DNA of 64,000 nucleotides. It comes from Anaerolineaceae bacterium UBA1415. Lineage in GTDB: Bacteria > Chloroflexota > Anaerolineae > Anaerolineales > Anaerolineaceae. Below, one piece after another: positions 26,658-35,218 of this stretch (positions are counted from its first letter, which is position 1; every line of letters starts with the position of its first letter). Made by a program: the position numbers and the translations under genes. The stretch spans positions 1 to 64,000 of the forward strand of contig DBPR01000020.1 in NCBI GenBank assembly GCA_002305635.1. Direction: 5' to 3'. Under the pieces are notes generated by a model. The model was given only the letters and a program-made list of their open reading frames with translations. It did not search any database and had not been told where the DNA came from.

Positions 26658-28046
26658 ATGCAAGTAATTCTTGACATTCTTAACTTTATCGGTGAGCAAT
26701 TGCTCTCCTCTTACAGCATTGTGCTCGGCCTGGTTGCACTGGTTGGTTTGCTGCTGTTGAAAAAACCCTTCCCGCAAATTGTTAGCGGTGTGATCAAGAC
26801 CATCGTCGGCGTCATCATTATCAGTGCCGGTGCTGGTGTTTTGGTCGGCGGTATTGATCCACTGACCAATATCATCAATCACGTTCTGGGCGTACAAGGC
26901 GTTCTGCCCACCAACGAAGCAGCGCTTCCCTTCGCGCTTGAAAAATTTGGCCAGATCGGTTCCTTGGTTATGGTTGGCGGCTTTTTGCTCAACCTGCTCT
27001 TAGCGCGCTTCACCAAGTACAAGTTCATCTATCTGACCGGCCACATTATGCTTTACGTTTCCCTCTTTGTCGTTATCGTTTTGAACGCGACCATTGGTCT
27101 GGAAGGCTGGAAACTCTGGTTGGCTGGTACAGTCGTTATGGGTCTGTACTTCACCCTTATGCCTGCCCTCAACTACCCAGGAACCAAGGATGTGACTGGT
27201 GGTGAAAAATTCTCAGTTGGTCACACCGGAGACTTCTCTTACTGGTTCTCGTACGAAGTTGGTAAACTCTTCAAGAAGAACACCCGTTCAGCTGAAGAAT
27301 TCAACCTTCCCAAGGGCTTAAGCTTCTTCCGTGACACTACTTCCAGCCTGGCGCTGACCCTGCTGCCGATCTTCCTGATCCTGGTGCTGATCTCCTGGAA
27401 CTATGTGGCAACAGATGTAGCTGGTGGTCAGAATCCGATCATGTTCGCCATTATGAGCTCCCTGACTTTTGCTGCTGGTATGGCGATCGTGTTGGCTGGT
27501 GTTCGCATGATGCTTGGTGAGATCATCCCCGCATTTGCTGGTATCTCCGAAAAACTGGTCCCTGGCGCCGTGCCTGCTTTTGACTGCCCGGTGGTCTTCC
27601 CCTATGCCCCGACCGCGCTGCTGTTCGGTTTCATTTCGATGTTCGTTGGAATGGTGATCGGAACCGCGCTTCTGTTGGTCTTCAAGAGCCCCTATGTCAT
27701 TCTGCCCGGCATCGTCCCTGCCTTCTTCGCAGGTGGGACTTCTGGTATCTTTGGTAATGCCAGAGGCGGTTGGAAGGGTGCCGTAACAGGTCCATTCCTC
27801 ATGGGTCTGGTCATGCAGATCGGTACCGCGCTGTTGATCCCCTTCACCGGCGAGCTCTTTGATAAGGGCGCGACCTTTGGTGATCCTTTCTACGCTACCG
27901 CTGGCCTGGCATTTGCCAAGGCTTCCGATCTGATCGGAAAGGGCGGCGTTATCGGAATCATCGTTTTGGCAGCTGTTGTCCTGTTGACTGTTTTGGTCTT
28001 TATCCTTGGCAAGAATTATCACCATCTTGAAGATACCAAAGCATAA
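26658..28046 (+). CDS. PTS IIC membrane component, UlaA/SgaT family
   Basis: The 462-residue membrane channel of the phosphotransferase system, with 10-11 hydrophobic segments. The PLTNIINHVLGVQGVLPTNE region and the later GAVPAFDCPVVFPYAPTALL stretch match the L-ascorbate-specific IIC family (UlaA), which has the elevator fold. An in-frame start at 26658 follows CAAAGGAGT. Homologues are annotated for ascorbate, but family members may also carry other sugar acids or pentitols. The absence of ulaD, ulaE and ulaF nearby argues against assuming the complete E. coli pathway. Transketolase follows after 136 bases. Confidence 0.88.
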   Translation: MQVILDILNFIGEQLLSSYSIVLGLVALVGLLLLKKPFPQIVSGVIKTIVGVIIISAGAGVLVGGIDPLTNIINHVLGVQGVLPTNEAALPFALEKFGQIGSLVMVGGFLLNLLLARFTKYKFIYLTGHIMLYVSLFVVIVLNATIGLEGWKLWLAGTVVMGLYFTLMPALNYPGTKDVTGGEKFSVGHTGDFSYWFSYEVGKLFKKNTRSAEEFNLPKGLSFFRDTTSSLALTLLPIFLILVLISWNYVATDVAGGQNPIMFAIMSSLTFAAGMAIVLAGVRMMLGEIIPAFAGISEKLVPGAVPAFDCPVVFPYAPTALLFGFISMFVGMVIGTALLLVFKSPYVILPGIVPAFFAGGTSGIFGNARGGWKGAVTGPFLMGLVMQIGTALLIPFTGELFDKGATFGDPFYATAGLAFAKASDLIGKGGVIGIIVLAAVVLLTVLVFILGKNYHHLEDTKA

Positions 28047-28064
28047 TAATTAATCGTTCATAAA

Positions 28065-28097
28065 GTGGCCGGTGTCTAATCACCGGCCACAATCCTT
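28065..28097 (+). terminator. Hairpin after the IIC gene
   Basis: GTGGCCGGTG and CACCGGCCAC form a perfect 10-bp stem around TCTAAT. Only a weak T-rich tail (AATCCTTTT) follows, so termination may be partial and allow some read-through into tkt. Confidence 0.7.
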
Positions 28098-28182
28098 TTA
28101 GTAACAGCGTTATACTTATAGTAAATTCAGAGGGTGTTGGCGGTAGTCAGCTCCCAGTTTTCATGAATAAACAAGGAGAAAA

Positions 28183-30195
28183 ATGCAAGGAAATACTCCC
28201 TTTCAGGAAGAAGCAATTAATGCAATCAGATTTTTGAGTGCCGATGCGGTGCAAAAAGCCAATTCTGGTCACCCAGGACAACCAATGGGATCGGCAGCCA
28301 TTGCCTATACCCTTTTCACCAAACACATGAAGTTTAACCCTGCCAATCCGACCTGGATTGACCGGGATCGCTTCATCCTCTCAGCTGGTCATGGTTCGAT
28401 GCTGCTCTATAGCTTGTTCTATCTGACAGGTTACGAAGAAATGACCATGGAACAACTTAAACAATTCCGACAGCCCAACAGTCTTACTCCCGGACATCCG
28501 GAATATGGGCACACCGCTGGTGTGGACACAACCACTGGCCCATTGGGCCAAGGGCTTTCAGTAGCGGTTGGTATGGCGATGGCAGAGGCACATCTTGCCG
28601 CAGTCTACAACACTCCTGAAAACAAAGTGATCGATCATTACACCTATGTGATCGCCGGAGATGGTGACCTGATGGAAGGCGTGACTTCAGAAGCGTCTTC
28701 GTTGGCAGGTCATTTTGGACTGGGTAAGTTGATCGTTTTTTATGATGACAACCGCATTACGATTGACGGCGGAACCGAGATCACCTTTACTGAGGATCGA
28801 GCCAAACGCTATGAAGCCTACGGCTGGCAGGTTTTGCATGTTGCTGATGGCAATAATGTAGACGAAATTGACAAGGCTATCATTCAGGCAAAACAAGATC
28901 CGCGTCCCTCGATGATCGTTTGCCGTACCAATATCGGTTATGGTTTCCCAACCTGGCAGGATAAATCAGCCGCGCATTCTGGTATCCCCAGTGACGAAGA
29001 GCTTGCGGGTGCAAAGAAAGCCCTCAATTATCCTGTTGAACCCAAGTTTTATGTCAGTGATAAGGTTCTGGCTCATTACCGTGAGGCTTTGGATCGCGGG
29101 AAGAAAGCGCAGGAACAGTGGGAAGAAGTTTTGACTGCTTATACCAGGGCGGAACCTGATCTGGCAGCTCAGTTCAAGCGCGTCGTAACAGGCGAGCTGC
29201 CTGAGAATTGGACAAAGGCACTGCCGACATTCGAAGCCAATCCCAAAGGAATGGCAACCCGTACGGCATCCCACAAGATCATTAACGCCCTTGCAGGAGT
29301 TCTGCCCGAATTAGTGGGCGGCTCAGCTGATCTGAGCGGCTCCAACTCAACCACGATCGAAAACACACCACTCTTCCAGAAAGAAAGCTACGAGGGTCGC
29401 TATATTCCCTTTGGCGTGCGCGAACATGGCATGGGCGCGATCACCAATGGTTTAAACCAACATGGCGGTTTCATTTCCTTTGCCGCCACCTTCCTGGTGT
29501 TCTCTGACTATTTGAGGCCCGCGATACGGCTCTCAGCGCTCTCTGATACCGGTAGTATCTGGGTCTTCTCTCATGACAGTTTTTGCCTGGGGCAGGATGG
29601 CCCCACCCATCAACCAATTGAGCACCTGAGTGGTTTCAGGGCGATGCCCAACCTGGTAACCTTGCGCCCAGCAGACGCGAACGAGACTGTCCGCGCCTGG
29701 AAGATCGCCATCGAACGCAGACATGCCCCAACCCTGCTGGCGCTGACCCGCCAGGCGGTACCAACCTTTGACCGCGAGAAATTTGCCTGCGCGTGCGGCA
29801 CCGAAAAGGGCGCCTATGTGATGGCGGATCTGGGCCCGGCACCGGTTGAACTGGTCCTGATGGCGACAGGTTCGGAAGTTGAACTGGCAGTCAAGGCAGC
29901 TGAGATATTGGCAGAAGAAGGGCACGGCGTGCGCGTCATTTCGATGCCCAGTTGGGAATTGTTTGAAGCCCAACCGCAGGCTTATCAGGATGAGGTCATG
30001 CTCCCGCAGGTCAAAGCCCGTCTGGCGATCGAAGCTGGCACCAGCCTGGGCTGGCATAAGTGGGTTGGTCCCGAAGGCAAGATGATCACGATCGACCGCT
30101 TTGGCATGAGCGCTCCGAATGACTTCCTGTTCAAGGAATTTGGCTTCAATCTCGAGGAAGTGCTCGGGAAAAGCCGGGAACTGTTGAAAAAGTAG
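28183..30195 (+). CDS. tkt: Transketolase
   Basis: A 670-residue thiamine-diphosphate enzyme moving two-carbon units between sugar phosphates in the non-oxidative pentose phosphate pathway. The full-length bacterial architecture is present: N-terminal ThDP domain with NSGHPGQPMG, the GDGDLMEG metal-binding motif and the catalytic His regions GHGSML and GPLGQG; then the pyrimidine domain with GVREHGMG; then the C-terminal domain. AACAAGGAG precedes the ATG. It follows the UlaA-type IIC gene by 136 bases in the same orientation, which suggests that the imported sugar enters the pentose phosphate pool. A terminator follows. Confidence 0.95.
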   Translation: MQGNTPFQEEAINAIRFLSADAVQKANSGHPGQPMGSAAIAYTLFTKHMKFNPANPTWIDRDRFILSAGHGSMLLYSLFYLTGYEEMTMEQLKQFRQPNSLTPGHPEYGHTAGVDTTTGPLGQGLSVAVGMAMAEAHLAAVYNTPENKVIDHYTYVIAGDGDLMEGVTSEASSLAGHFGLGKLIVFYDDNRITIDGGTEITFTEDRAKRYEAYGWQVLHVADGNNVDEIDKAIIQAKQDPRPSMIVCRTNIGYGFPTWQDKSAAHSGIPSDEELAGAKKALNYPVEPKFYVSDKVLAHYREALDRGKKAQEQWEEVLTAYTRAEPDLAAQFKRVVTGELPENWTKALPTFEANPKGMATRTASHKIINALAGVLPELVGGSADLSGSNSTTIENTPLFQKESYEGRYIPFGVREHGMGAITNGLNQHGGFISFAATFLVFSDYLRPAIRLSALSDTGSIWVFSHDSFCLGQDGPTHQPIEHLSGFRAMPNLVTLRPADANETVRAWKIAIERRHAPTLLALTRQAVPTFDREKFACACGTEKGAYVMADLGPAPVELVLMATGSEVELAVKAAEILAEEGHGVRVISMPSWELFEAQPQAYQDEVMLPQVKARLAIEAGTSLGWHKWVGPEGKMITIDRFGMSAPNDFLFKEFGFNLEEVLGKSRELLKK

Positions 30196-30237
30196 TTCAT
30201 AATTGCGCTTAGCTTTTTTAATAAAGAACATTGAATT

Positions 30238-30267
30238 GAGGCTCTCTGCATAGGGAGCCTCTTATTT
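30238..30267 (+). terminator. Terminator after transketolase
   Basis: GAGGCTC (30238-30244) pairs with GAGCCTC (30255-30261), then TTATTTTA. Confidence 0.8.
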
Positions 30268-30315
30268 TAGGTTTTACAGGGAATATAGTAACCCGCTGTT
30301 AATCCTTGTGTAAAG

Positions 30316-30352
30316 GCGGATATTATGCCCTTTGGGTACTTCCACGTCCGCC
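30316..30352. repeat. CGGACGGGG-family palindrome, diverged copy
   Basis: GCGGATATTATGCCC ... GGGTACTTCCACGTCCGC is an imperfect palindrome whose middle (GCCCTTTGGGTA) recalls the copy at 15702-15740 (GCCCTCTGGGTA). It occupies the gap between transketolase and the toxin-antitoxin promoter, which otherwise shows nothing. Confidence 0.55.
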
Positions 30353-30483
30353 CGCCAACATGACAATGCAATTAAATAATTTCGGCGGGCGTATTCAGAG
30401 GGTACAGGTGGCAATCCAAGTCTACATTTATACTTTGTTCCAATATAGTCTAAGGAAAAAGAACTCTTAAAACAGCATAAATA

Positions 30484-30512
30484 TTGACGATGTAAAGCAA
30501 AAGTAATACAAT
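30484..30512 (+). promoter_or_regulatory. Promoter of the toxin-antitoxin pair
   Basis: TTGACG and TACAAT separated by 17 bases, ending 27 bases before the antitoxin ATG. Confidence 0.7.
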
Positions 30513-30539
30513 TGCCGTGTGAGTTTGAAATGAGGAAAA

Positions 30540-30812
30540 ATGAGCGATACAAGTGTAAGTTTTAGAATCGATCAGGAATTGAAAGACAAAGCAGTTGATC
30601 TTTTTGAACAGCTTGGTCTTAGCCTTAGTGCTGCGATCCAGGTTTTCCTAAGGCAGGCTGTGCGTGAGGGTGGGTTGCCTTTTGAGGTCACGACCAGAGT
30701 GCCAACGGATGCCACCATCGCCGCCATGCTGGAAGCGGAACGGATCTCTAAAGATCCGGAAGCTGTAAGCTACGATACAATTGAGGAACTGCTTAAAAAT
30801 CTTAAACAATGA
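30540..30812 (+). CDS. RelB/DinJ-family antitoxin
   Basis: A 90-residue antitoxin. The N-terminal ribbon-helix-helix region (SVSFRIDQELKDKAVDLFEQ, residues 5-24, then LGLSLSAAIQVFLRQAV) is characteristic of the RelB/DinJ family and should bind the operon's promoter. The C-terminal part (60-90) would wrap around and block the toxin. GAGG precedes the ATG. The toxin gene begins within its last codon (ATGA overlap), giving translational coupling in the usual antitoxin-first order. The complex normally represses its own promoter. Confidence 0.88.
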   Translation: MSDTSVSFRIDQELKDKAVDLFEQLGLSLSAAIQVFLRQAVREGGLPFEVTTRVPTDATIAAMLEAERISKDPEAVSYDTIEELLKNLKQ

Positions 30813-31087
30813 AGTACAAAATAAAGTTTACTTCGCAGTTTAAGAAAGATTTTAAGCGAGCCATGAAACGTGGGCTCGATGAAGCCAAGTTCTCAGATAT
30901 TCTGGAGATCTTAATTGAAGGCGCCCCTATTCCTGAACAATATCGTGACCATTCACTTTCTGGACGGTGGGTAAATCATCGGGAATTGCACATTGAACCG
31001 GACTGGTTATTGATCTATTATCGAGAGGAAAGTGTATTGGTTCTTACACTTGTGCGTACAGGCTCTCACAGTGATCTGTTTAAATAA
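30809..31087 (+). CDS. YafQ-type mRNA interferase toxin
   Basis: A 92-residue toxin of the RelE/YafQ superfamily, a ribosome-dependent mRNA endonuclease. The pattern TSQFKKDFKRAMKRG at the start, HSLSGRWVNHRELHIEPDWLLIYY in the middle (with the conserved His and Trp) and the final LVRTGSHSDLF match the YafQ group, where the terminal His and Phe are catalytic. It overlaps the antitoxin by four bases. All expected residues are in place, so the pair appears functional. It could be a remnant of horizontal transfer, but no mobile element is adjacent. Confidence 0.88.
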   Translation: MKYKIKFTSQFKKDFKRAMKRGLDEAKFSDILEILIEGAPIPEQYRDHSLSGRWVNHRELHIEPDWLLIYYREESVLVLTLVRTGSHSDLFK

Positions 31088-31116
31088 AACTGATGAAAAC
31101 TTCTTTGAATGGGTGG

Positions 31117-31785
31117 TTACCACATCCAGGTGACGGTGTCGGAGCAGAGGGTGAAGCCGAGTTTTTCCTGAAGGCGGGTCGATTTATCATTCCCTGTAAT
31201 GACATGCCCATAAGGCAGTTCGCCTATTGAGAGCAGGTGTGCGATCAAGGCGCGCTCGAGCTTTTCGCCCCAACCCTGTCGGCGGTAAGCAGGCAAAACT
31301 TCGAGCATGCCCATGCTGTAATCCCCGTGCAAGCCGATAAATGCAAAGAGTTTGCCATTATCGCGCACCCCGAACATGCGTCCTTGCTCGATTGCTTCAA
31401 CAACTTCTTCCGGATCGGCAAGATCGTAATGGTCAAAAACGAATTCGGCATCTGAGGGAGTGAGTTTTTCAAGCGGAAGGTCTGATTGGATGGCGGCATG
31501 AAGGTAGTAATATTGATGACACTCGAGAACTGTCTCTAAGTTGCAATGGGCTTTCATATGAAGGGCACAGCGGCTGCCGCATAGCTCGATCAGCTCGGGA
31601 AAAACAATTTTGTCCACGAAAGCCATCGGGTTAATCCCGGTAACCAGGTAAAAGTTGTATTGCGGTTTTAACACGGCAATGCCATCCTGGTCGGCATGCA
31701 CGAGCCTGGCACCGTGTTTGAGAGCACGAATAAGGGGGTAATTAAGATAGTAGTCCTGGTTGAGTAATTCGAGCGCTTTTTCCAT
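31117..31785 (-). CDS. GNAT-family N-acetyltransferase
   Basis: A 222-residue protein whose C-terminal half is a GNAT domain: MGMLEVLPAYRRQGWGEKLERAL supplies the acetyl-CoA loop, and the late TRLQEKLGFTLCSDTVTW motif follows. The N-terminal half (1-95) is an extra domain without recognisable motifs, as in FR47-like acetyltransferases. A longer frame opens at 31908, but that stretch contains palindromic repeats. The ATG at 31785 is preferred because TAAAAT lies seven bases upstream (31793-31798 on the minus strand), which fits a leaderless transcript. Substrate unknown. Confidence 0.7.
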   Translation of the reverse strand: MEKALELLNQDYYLNYPLIRALKHGARLVHADQDGIAVLKPQYNFYLVTGINPMAFVDKIVFPELIELCGSRCALHMKAHCNLETVLECHQYYYLHAAIQSDLPLEKLTPSDAEFVFDHYDLADPEEVVEAIEQGRMFGVRDNGKLFAFIGLHGDYSMGMLEVLPAYRRQGWGEKLERALIAHLLSIGELPYGHVITGNDKSTRLQEKLGFTLCSDTVTWMW

Positions 31786-31800
31786 GCGGGATATTTTACA

Positions 31801-32010
31801 ACGGTTCAGTTGAACCGCTGGGTAACTTGTGCCTACAAGGGTGTTGAACCCCGATTTTGGGTTCAAATCGACAGAAACAAAATGGGCGGGTTTGCCATGC
31901 CCGCCCATTCATTTGATACGAAATATCAATTAATTCCGGTCAGGAAGTTTATTTGGCGGATTGAGGGTTTGTGTATCCTAAAAATGCACAAACCCTCAAT
32001 CTCGCCCTAC
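31801..32010. repeat. Hairpin-rich spacer with a variable-core repeat
   Basis: Between the GNAT and leuS genes are four hairpins: CGGTTCA/TGAACCG (31802-31816), TTGAACCC/GGGTTCAA (31844-31866), AATGGGCGGG/CCCGCCCATT (31881-31909), and GATTGAGGGTTTGTG paired with 31987-32001 (perfect 15 bp). The last has the edges CGGATTGA and TCAATCTCGCCCTAC, matching the repeat at 11271-11323 although the core differs completely. One of these may end leuS transcription. Confidence 0.65.
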
Positions 32011-32018
32011 GGTCATTC

Positions 32019-34475
32019 CTACCCAACAATATTCACCAATCGTCCGGGGACGACGATGACTTTGCGAATGGGGCGGCCTTCCAGCGCAGCCTGGGCTTGC
32101 TCGCTCGCCAGCGCCAGCTTTTTGGCTTCTTCTTCGCTGATGCCCGGTTCAACTTCAATGCGGTCGCGCAGTTTGCCGTTGACCTGAATGATCAGGGTGA
32201 TCAGCTCATCTTTAGCGGCTTCTTCGTCCACCTCGGGCCAGGGCTGCAAGTGGATCGAATAGGGTTTGCCCAGCTTCTCCCACAATTCTTCGGCGATATG
32301 CGGGCAGACGGGCGCCAGCATGCGCAGATAGAGATCGACGGTCTCGTCCCAGGCCTGGCTGCCGTAAGCCCCGGCGTTCTTGGCGCGCTGCATCTCGTTG
32401 AGCAGTTCCATCAGGCTGGAGACGATGGTGTTGAATTCGAAGTTTTCGTAGTCGTAGGTCACCCGTTTGAGTGTCTGATGGGCTTTGCGGCGCAGCGCTT
32501 TCAGGGTGTCTTCGTCCGCTTTACCGGCGTAAGGTTCCAGAATGGCGTGCCAGACCCTTCTCAGCCAGCGGCTGTTGCCCTCGATGCCAGTGCTCGACCA
32601 AGGCCCACCCAGCTCCCAACGGCAGAAAAAGATCAGATAGGCTCTGACGGTATCAGCGCCATAGCGCTCAACCAGATCGTCCGGGTTGATCACGTTTCCG
32701 CGGCTCTTACTCATTTTTTCGCCGTCCTCGCCCAGCACCATGCCCTGGTTGCGCAGCTGCAGCATCGGTTCGTTGCCGGTCACGATGCCACAATCGCGGG
32801 CGGCTTTGTGGAAGAAACGCGTGTAGATGAGGTGCATGGTGGCATGCTCGATCCCGCCGGTATAGGTATCGACCGGCATCCAGTAGCGGAATTGCTCCGG
32901 ATCGAACGGACCTTCGGTGTAATGCGGGCTGAGGTAGCGCAGGTGGTACCAGCTGGAACACATGAAGGTGTCCATTGTGTCCGTTTCGCGTTCGGCTTCG
33001 CCGCCGCAGACCGGGCAGGTGGTAAAACGCCAGGTGGGGTGCAGCTTGAGCGGGCTCTCGCCGGTGGGCAGCCATTCGACGTCATCCGGCAGCAGAACCG
33101 GCAGCTGGTCTTCAGGTACCGGAACCGCGCCGCAATTCGGGCAATAGACGATCGGAATTGGCGCGCCCCAATAGCGCTGACGGCTGATCAGCCAGTCGTG
33201 CAGGCGGTAGTTGGTGGTTGCCTTGCCAACGCCGAGTTCTTCCACATAGCGCACGGCAGCATCGAAAGTTTCGGCTTCGGGCGTGCCGGTCAGCGGTCCG
33301 GAGTTGACCATGGAGCCGTGGGCTTCGACCGCTTCGGTCATTTCTTCCGGCAGTGGCAGATCGGTGCCTTCTGGGTGGATGACGACCTTGACCGGCAGGT
33401 TGAACTGACGGGCAAACTCAAAGTCGCGCTGGTCATGCCCGGGAACCGCCATGATAGCGCCGGTGCCGTAACTCATCAGGACGTAGTCCGCCACCCAGAT
33501 CGGAATGTGTTCACTCGAGACCGGATTGACCGCGTAGCCGCCGGTGAAAACGCCGGTCTTTTCCCGAGTGACCGATTCGCGCTGAATGTCAGACTGGCGC
33601 TTGGCCTGTTCCTGATAGGCGCGGACCTGGTCGAGCTGAGCCGGGGTGACGATCTTTTCGACCAGAGGATGTTCGGGCGAGAGCACCATGAAAGTAACGC
33701 CCCAAAGCGTGTCAGGTCGGGTAGTGAAAACCTCGATCGGGTCACCGGCTTCGGTCCTGAAGATCACCGCCGCGCCTTGTGAGCGTCCGATCCACTTCTT
33801 TTGCAGGGTCTTGACGTGTTCGGGCCAGTCGAGCTCATCGTAATGGAGCAGTTCTTCAGCGTAGTTGGAGGTGCGGAAGAACCATTGTTTCAGGTCTTTG
33901 CGGATGACCGGGGTCTCGCAGCGTTCGCAATGGCGGTCTTCGCCGTGCACCTGTTCACGCGCCAGGGTGGTGTTGCAGCTCGGGCAAAAATCGACCGGGG
34001 ACATTTTTTGGTAAGCCAGGTCGTTCTTGAGAAATTGCAGGAACCACCACTGCGTCCAGCGGTAATATTCGGGGTCAGAGGTGGTCAGCTCGGAGCGCCA
34101 GTCAAAGCTGTTGCCCATCGAGCGGAGCTGTTTGCGCATGCGCTCAATGTTGGAATAGGTCCAGGTTTTTGGATGGATCTTGCGCTTGATGGCGGCATTT
34201 TCGGCCGGAAGCCCGAAGGCGTCGTGCCCGTAGGGGAAGAAGACGTTGTAGCCCTGCATGCGTTTGAAGCGGGCGCGCGCGTCGGGTGGGGTCATGGCAT
34301 ACCAATGACCGATGTGAAGGTCGCCGGAAGGGTAGGCAAACATGGTAAGCGCGTAGTGTTTGGGCTTGTCGGGGTCTGTCTGGGCGTGGTAGATGCCGTC
34401 GGCTTCCCAGCGTGCCTGCCACTTGGGCTCGATCTCTTCGGGCTTGTACATCGGTATTGCGGTTGGGTCGATCAT
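32019..34475 (-). CDS. leuS: Leucyl-tRNA synthetase
   Basis: Charges tRNA-Leu with leucine. The 818-residue class Ia synthetase has the HIGH motif (GDLHIGHWYAM, near 46-56), zinc-type Cys pairs (FCPSCN and HCERCE, near 161 and 178), the CP1 editing domain with TTRPDTLWGVTF, a second Cys pair YCPNCG, and KMSKS (GEKMSKSRGN). A longer frame starts at 34553, but the ATG at 34475 follows CAGGAGTAAAG and gives a standard N-terminus. Transcription is controlled by the T-box leader at 34823-35062; about 350 bases of repeat-bearing sequence separate that leader from the start codon. Confidence 0.95.
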   Translation of the reverse strand: MIDPTAIPMYKPEEIEPKWQARWEADGIYHAQTDPDKPKHYALTMFAYPSGDLHIGHWYAMTPPDARARFKRMQGYNVFFPYGHDAFGLPAENAAIKRKIHPKTWTYSNIERMRKQLRSMGNSFDWRSELTTSDPEYYRWTQWWFLQFLKNDLAYQKMSPVDFCPSCNTTLAREQVHGEDRHCERCETPVIRKDLKQWFFRTSNYAEELLHYDELDWPEHVKTLQKKWIGRSQGAAVIFRTEAGDPIEVFTTRPDTLWGVTFMVLSPEHPLVEKIVTPAQLDQVRAYQEQAKRQSDIQRESVTREKTGVFTGGYAVNPVSSEHIPIWVADYVLMSYGTGAIMAVPGHDQRDFEFARQFNLPVKVVIHPEGTDLPLPEEMTEAVEAHGSMVNSGPLTGTPEAETFDAAVRYVEELGVGKATTNYRLHDWLISRQRYWGAPIPIVYCPNCGAVPVPEDQLPVLLPDDVEWLPTGESPLKLHPTWRFTTCPVCGGEAERETDTMDTFMCSSWYHLRYLSPHYTEGPFDPEQFRYWMPVDTYTGGIEHATMHLIYTRFFHKAARDCGIVTGNEPMLQLRNQGMVLGEDGEKMSKSRGNVINPDDLVERYGADTVRAYLIFFCRWELGGPWSSTGIEGNSRWLRRVWHAILEPYAGKADEDTLKALRRKAHQTLKRVTYDYENFEFNTIVSSLMELLNEMQRAKNAGAYGSQAWDETVDLYLRMLAPVCPHIAEELWEKLGKPYSIHLQPWPEVDEEAAKDELITLIIQVNGKLRDRIEVEPGISEEEAKKLALASEQAQAALEGRPIRKVIVVPGRLVNIVG

Positions 34476-34565
34476 CTTTACTCCTGTTTTTGTTGCCGGG
34501 TCTTTTGGGAGCCAGCGATTTTTTATTTTTAGGGGCAGTTTATCTTGCCCCACATTTTTGCTTCC

Positions 34566-34760
34566 CGACCGAATGAAATATTTCGGTCAGGTCGCTTTCA
34601 TAACCCACCCCCTTCAATTCCCCCTCCCTCCGCCTTCGGCTGGAGGGGGTTAGGTTATTGTCAGCTCCTTCAAGTTGTGAATGGCGGTCTCGTTTAAACA
34701 CCCCCTCCTGGGAGGGGGTGTTGAAGGGGCTGCTTGCGTCCTGGGTGTAGTTCCCAGGAG
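34566..34760. repeat. GC-rich hairpins inside the leuS leader
   Basis: Between the T-box terminator and the leuS ATG lie GACCGAA/TTCGGTC (34567-34588), a CCTCC/GGAGG hairpin around CGCCTTCGGCT (about 34625-34648), and AACACCCCCTCC/GGAGGGGGTGTT (34697-34722, perfect 12 bp, TG loop). They would be part of the leuS mRNA 5' untranslated region. Confidence 0.65.
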
Positions 34761-34822
34761 TGGGTCCTTTTGTCTTTTTTTAAGTTGCTTTCCGCTGGAA
34801 CTCTATATTCGTTAAACAAAAA

Positions 34823-35062
34823 GTCCCTGCATGCAGGGACGAAGTTGATTCGCGGTACCACCCTGCTTCCCACCTCGAGGGTGGGCAGCTCATGGGAGCG
34901 CTAACGGGCTCAGACGTCTGCGGCTAAAGGACATCACCGCAGCCACGCTCTTTTGGTAAGAGAAGCAGGTGAGTAGAGTCTGAGGCACTCCGCTTGTGCC
35001 TGCCAGGTCGCAGCAAACCCTGGCTCTCTGGCGGATGACCTGTGTTCTGCCATCGTGTTTAC
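34823..35062 (-). promoter_or_regulatory. T-box riboswitch controlling leuS
   Basis: On the minus strand the T-box sequence AGGGTGGTACCGCG (34851-34864) is exact. It is followed by the intrinsic terminator GTCCCTGCATGCAGGGAC with a U-run (34823-34840). The same T-box bases can form the antiterminator. Upstream, TCCGC/GCGGA and GCCAGG/CCTGGC helices fit stem I. Uncharged tRNA binding would favour read-through into leuS. I could not fix the specifier codon; a CUC is present in the stem I region but its placement is not proven. The leucine assignment rests on the downstream gene. Confidence 0.92.
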
Positions 35063-35068
35063 CGCCAA

Positions 35069-35098
35069 AGTATATCACGGGGATGACCTGTGATGCAA
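35069..35098 (-). promoter_or_regulatory. Promoter of the leuS T-box transcript
   Basis: On the minus strand TTGCAT (35093-35098) and TATACT (35069-35074) are 18 bases apart, placing the start of transcription near 35062, just before the T-box leader. Confidence 0.7.
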
Positions 35099-35218
35099 TA
35101 GATGAATGTACGAAAAATCCGCATTTTGATTACTAGTGAAGTATACTAAGCAAAGGCTTTGCCTCTCTATTCGCAAGCCATAAATGACTTGCCAGTTGGG
35201 CTGAAAGGGATTTATATC

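Noticed and set aside
32019..33782. Long plus-strand open frame opposite leuS
   Set aside because: It is the antisense shadow of a GC-biased synthetase gene; the minus strand has every class I synthetase motif.
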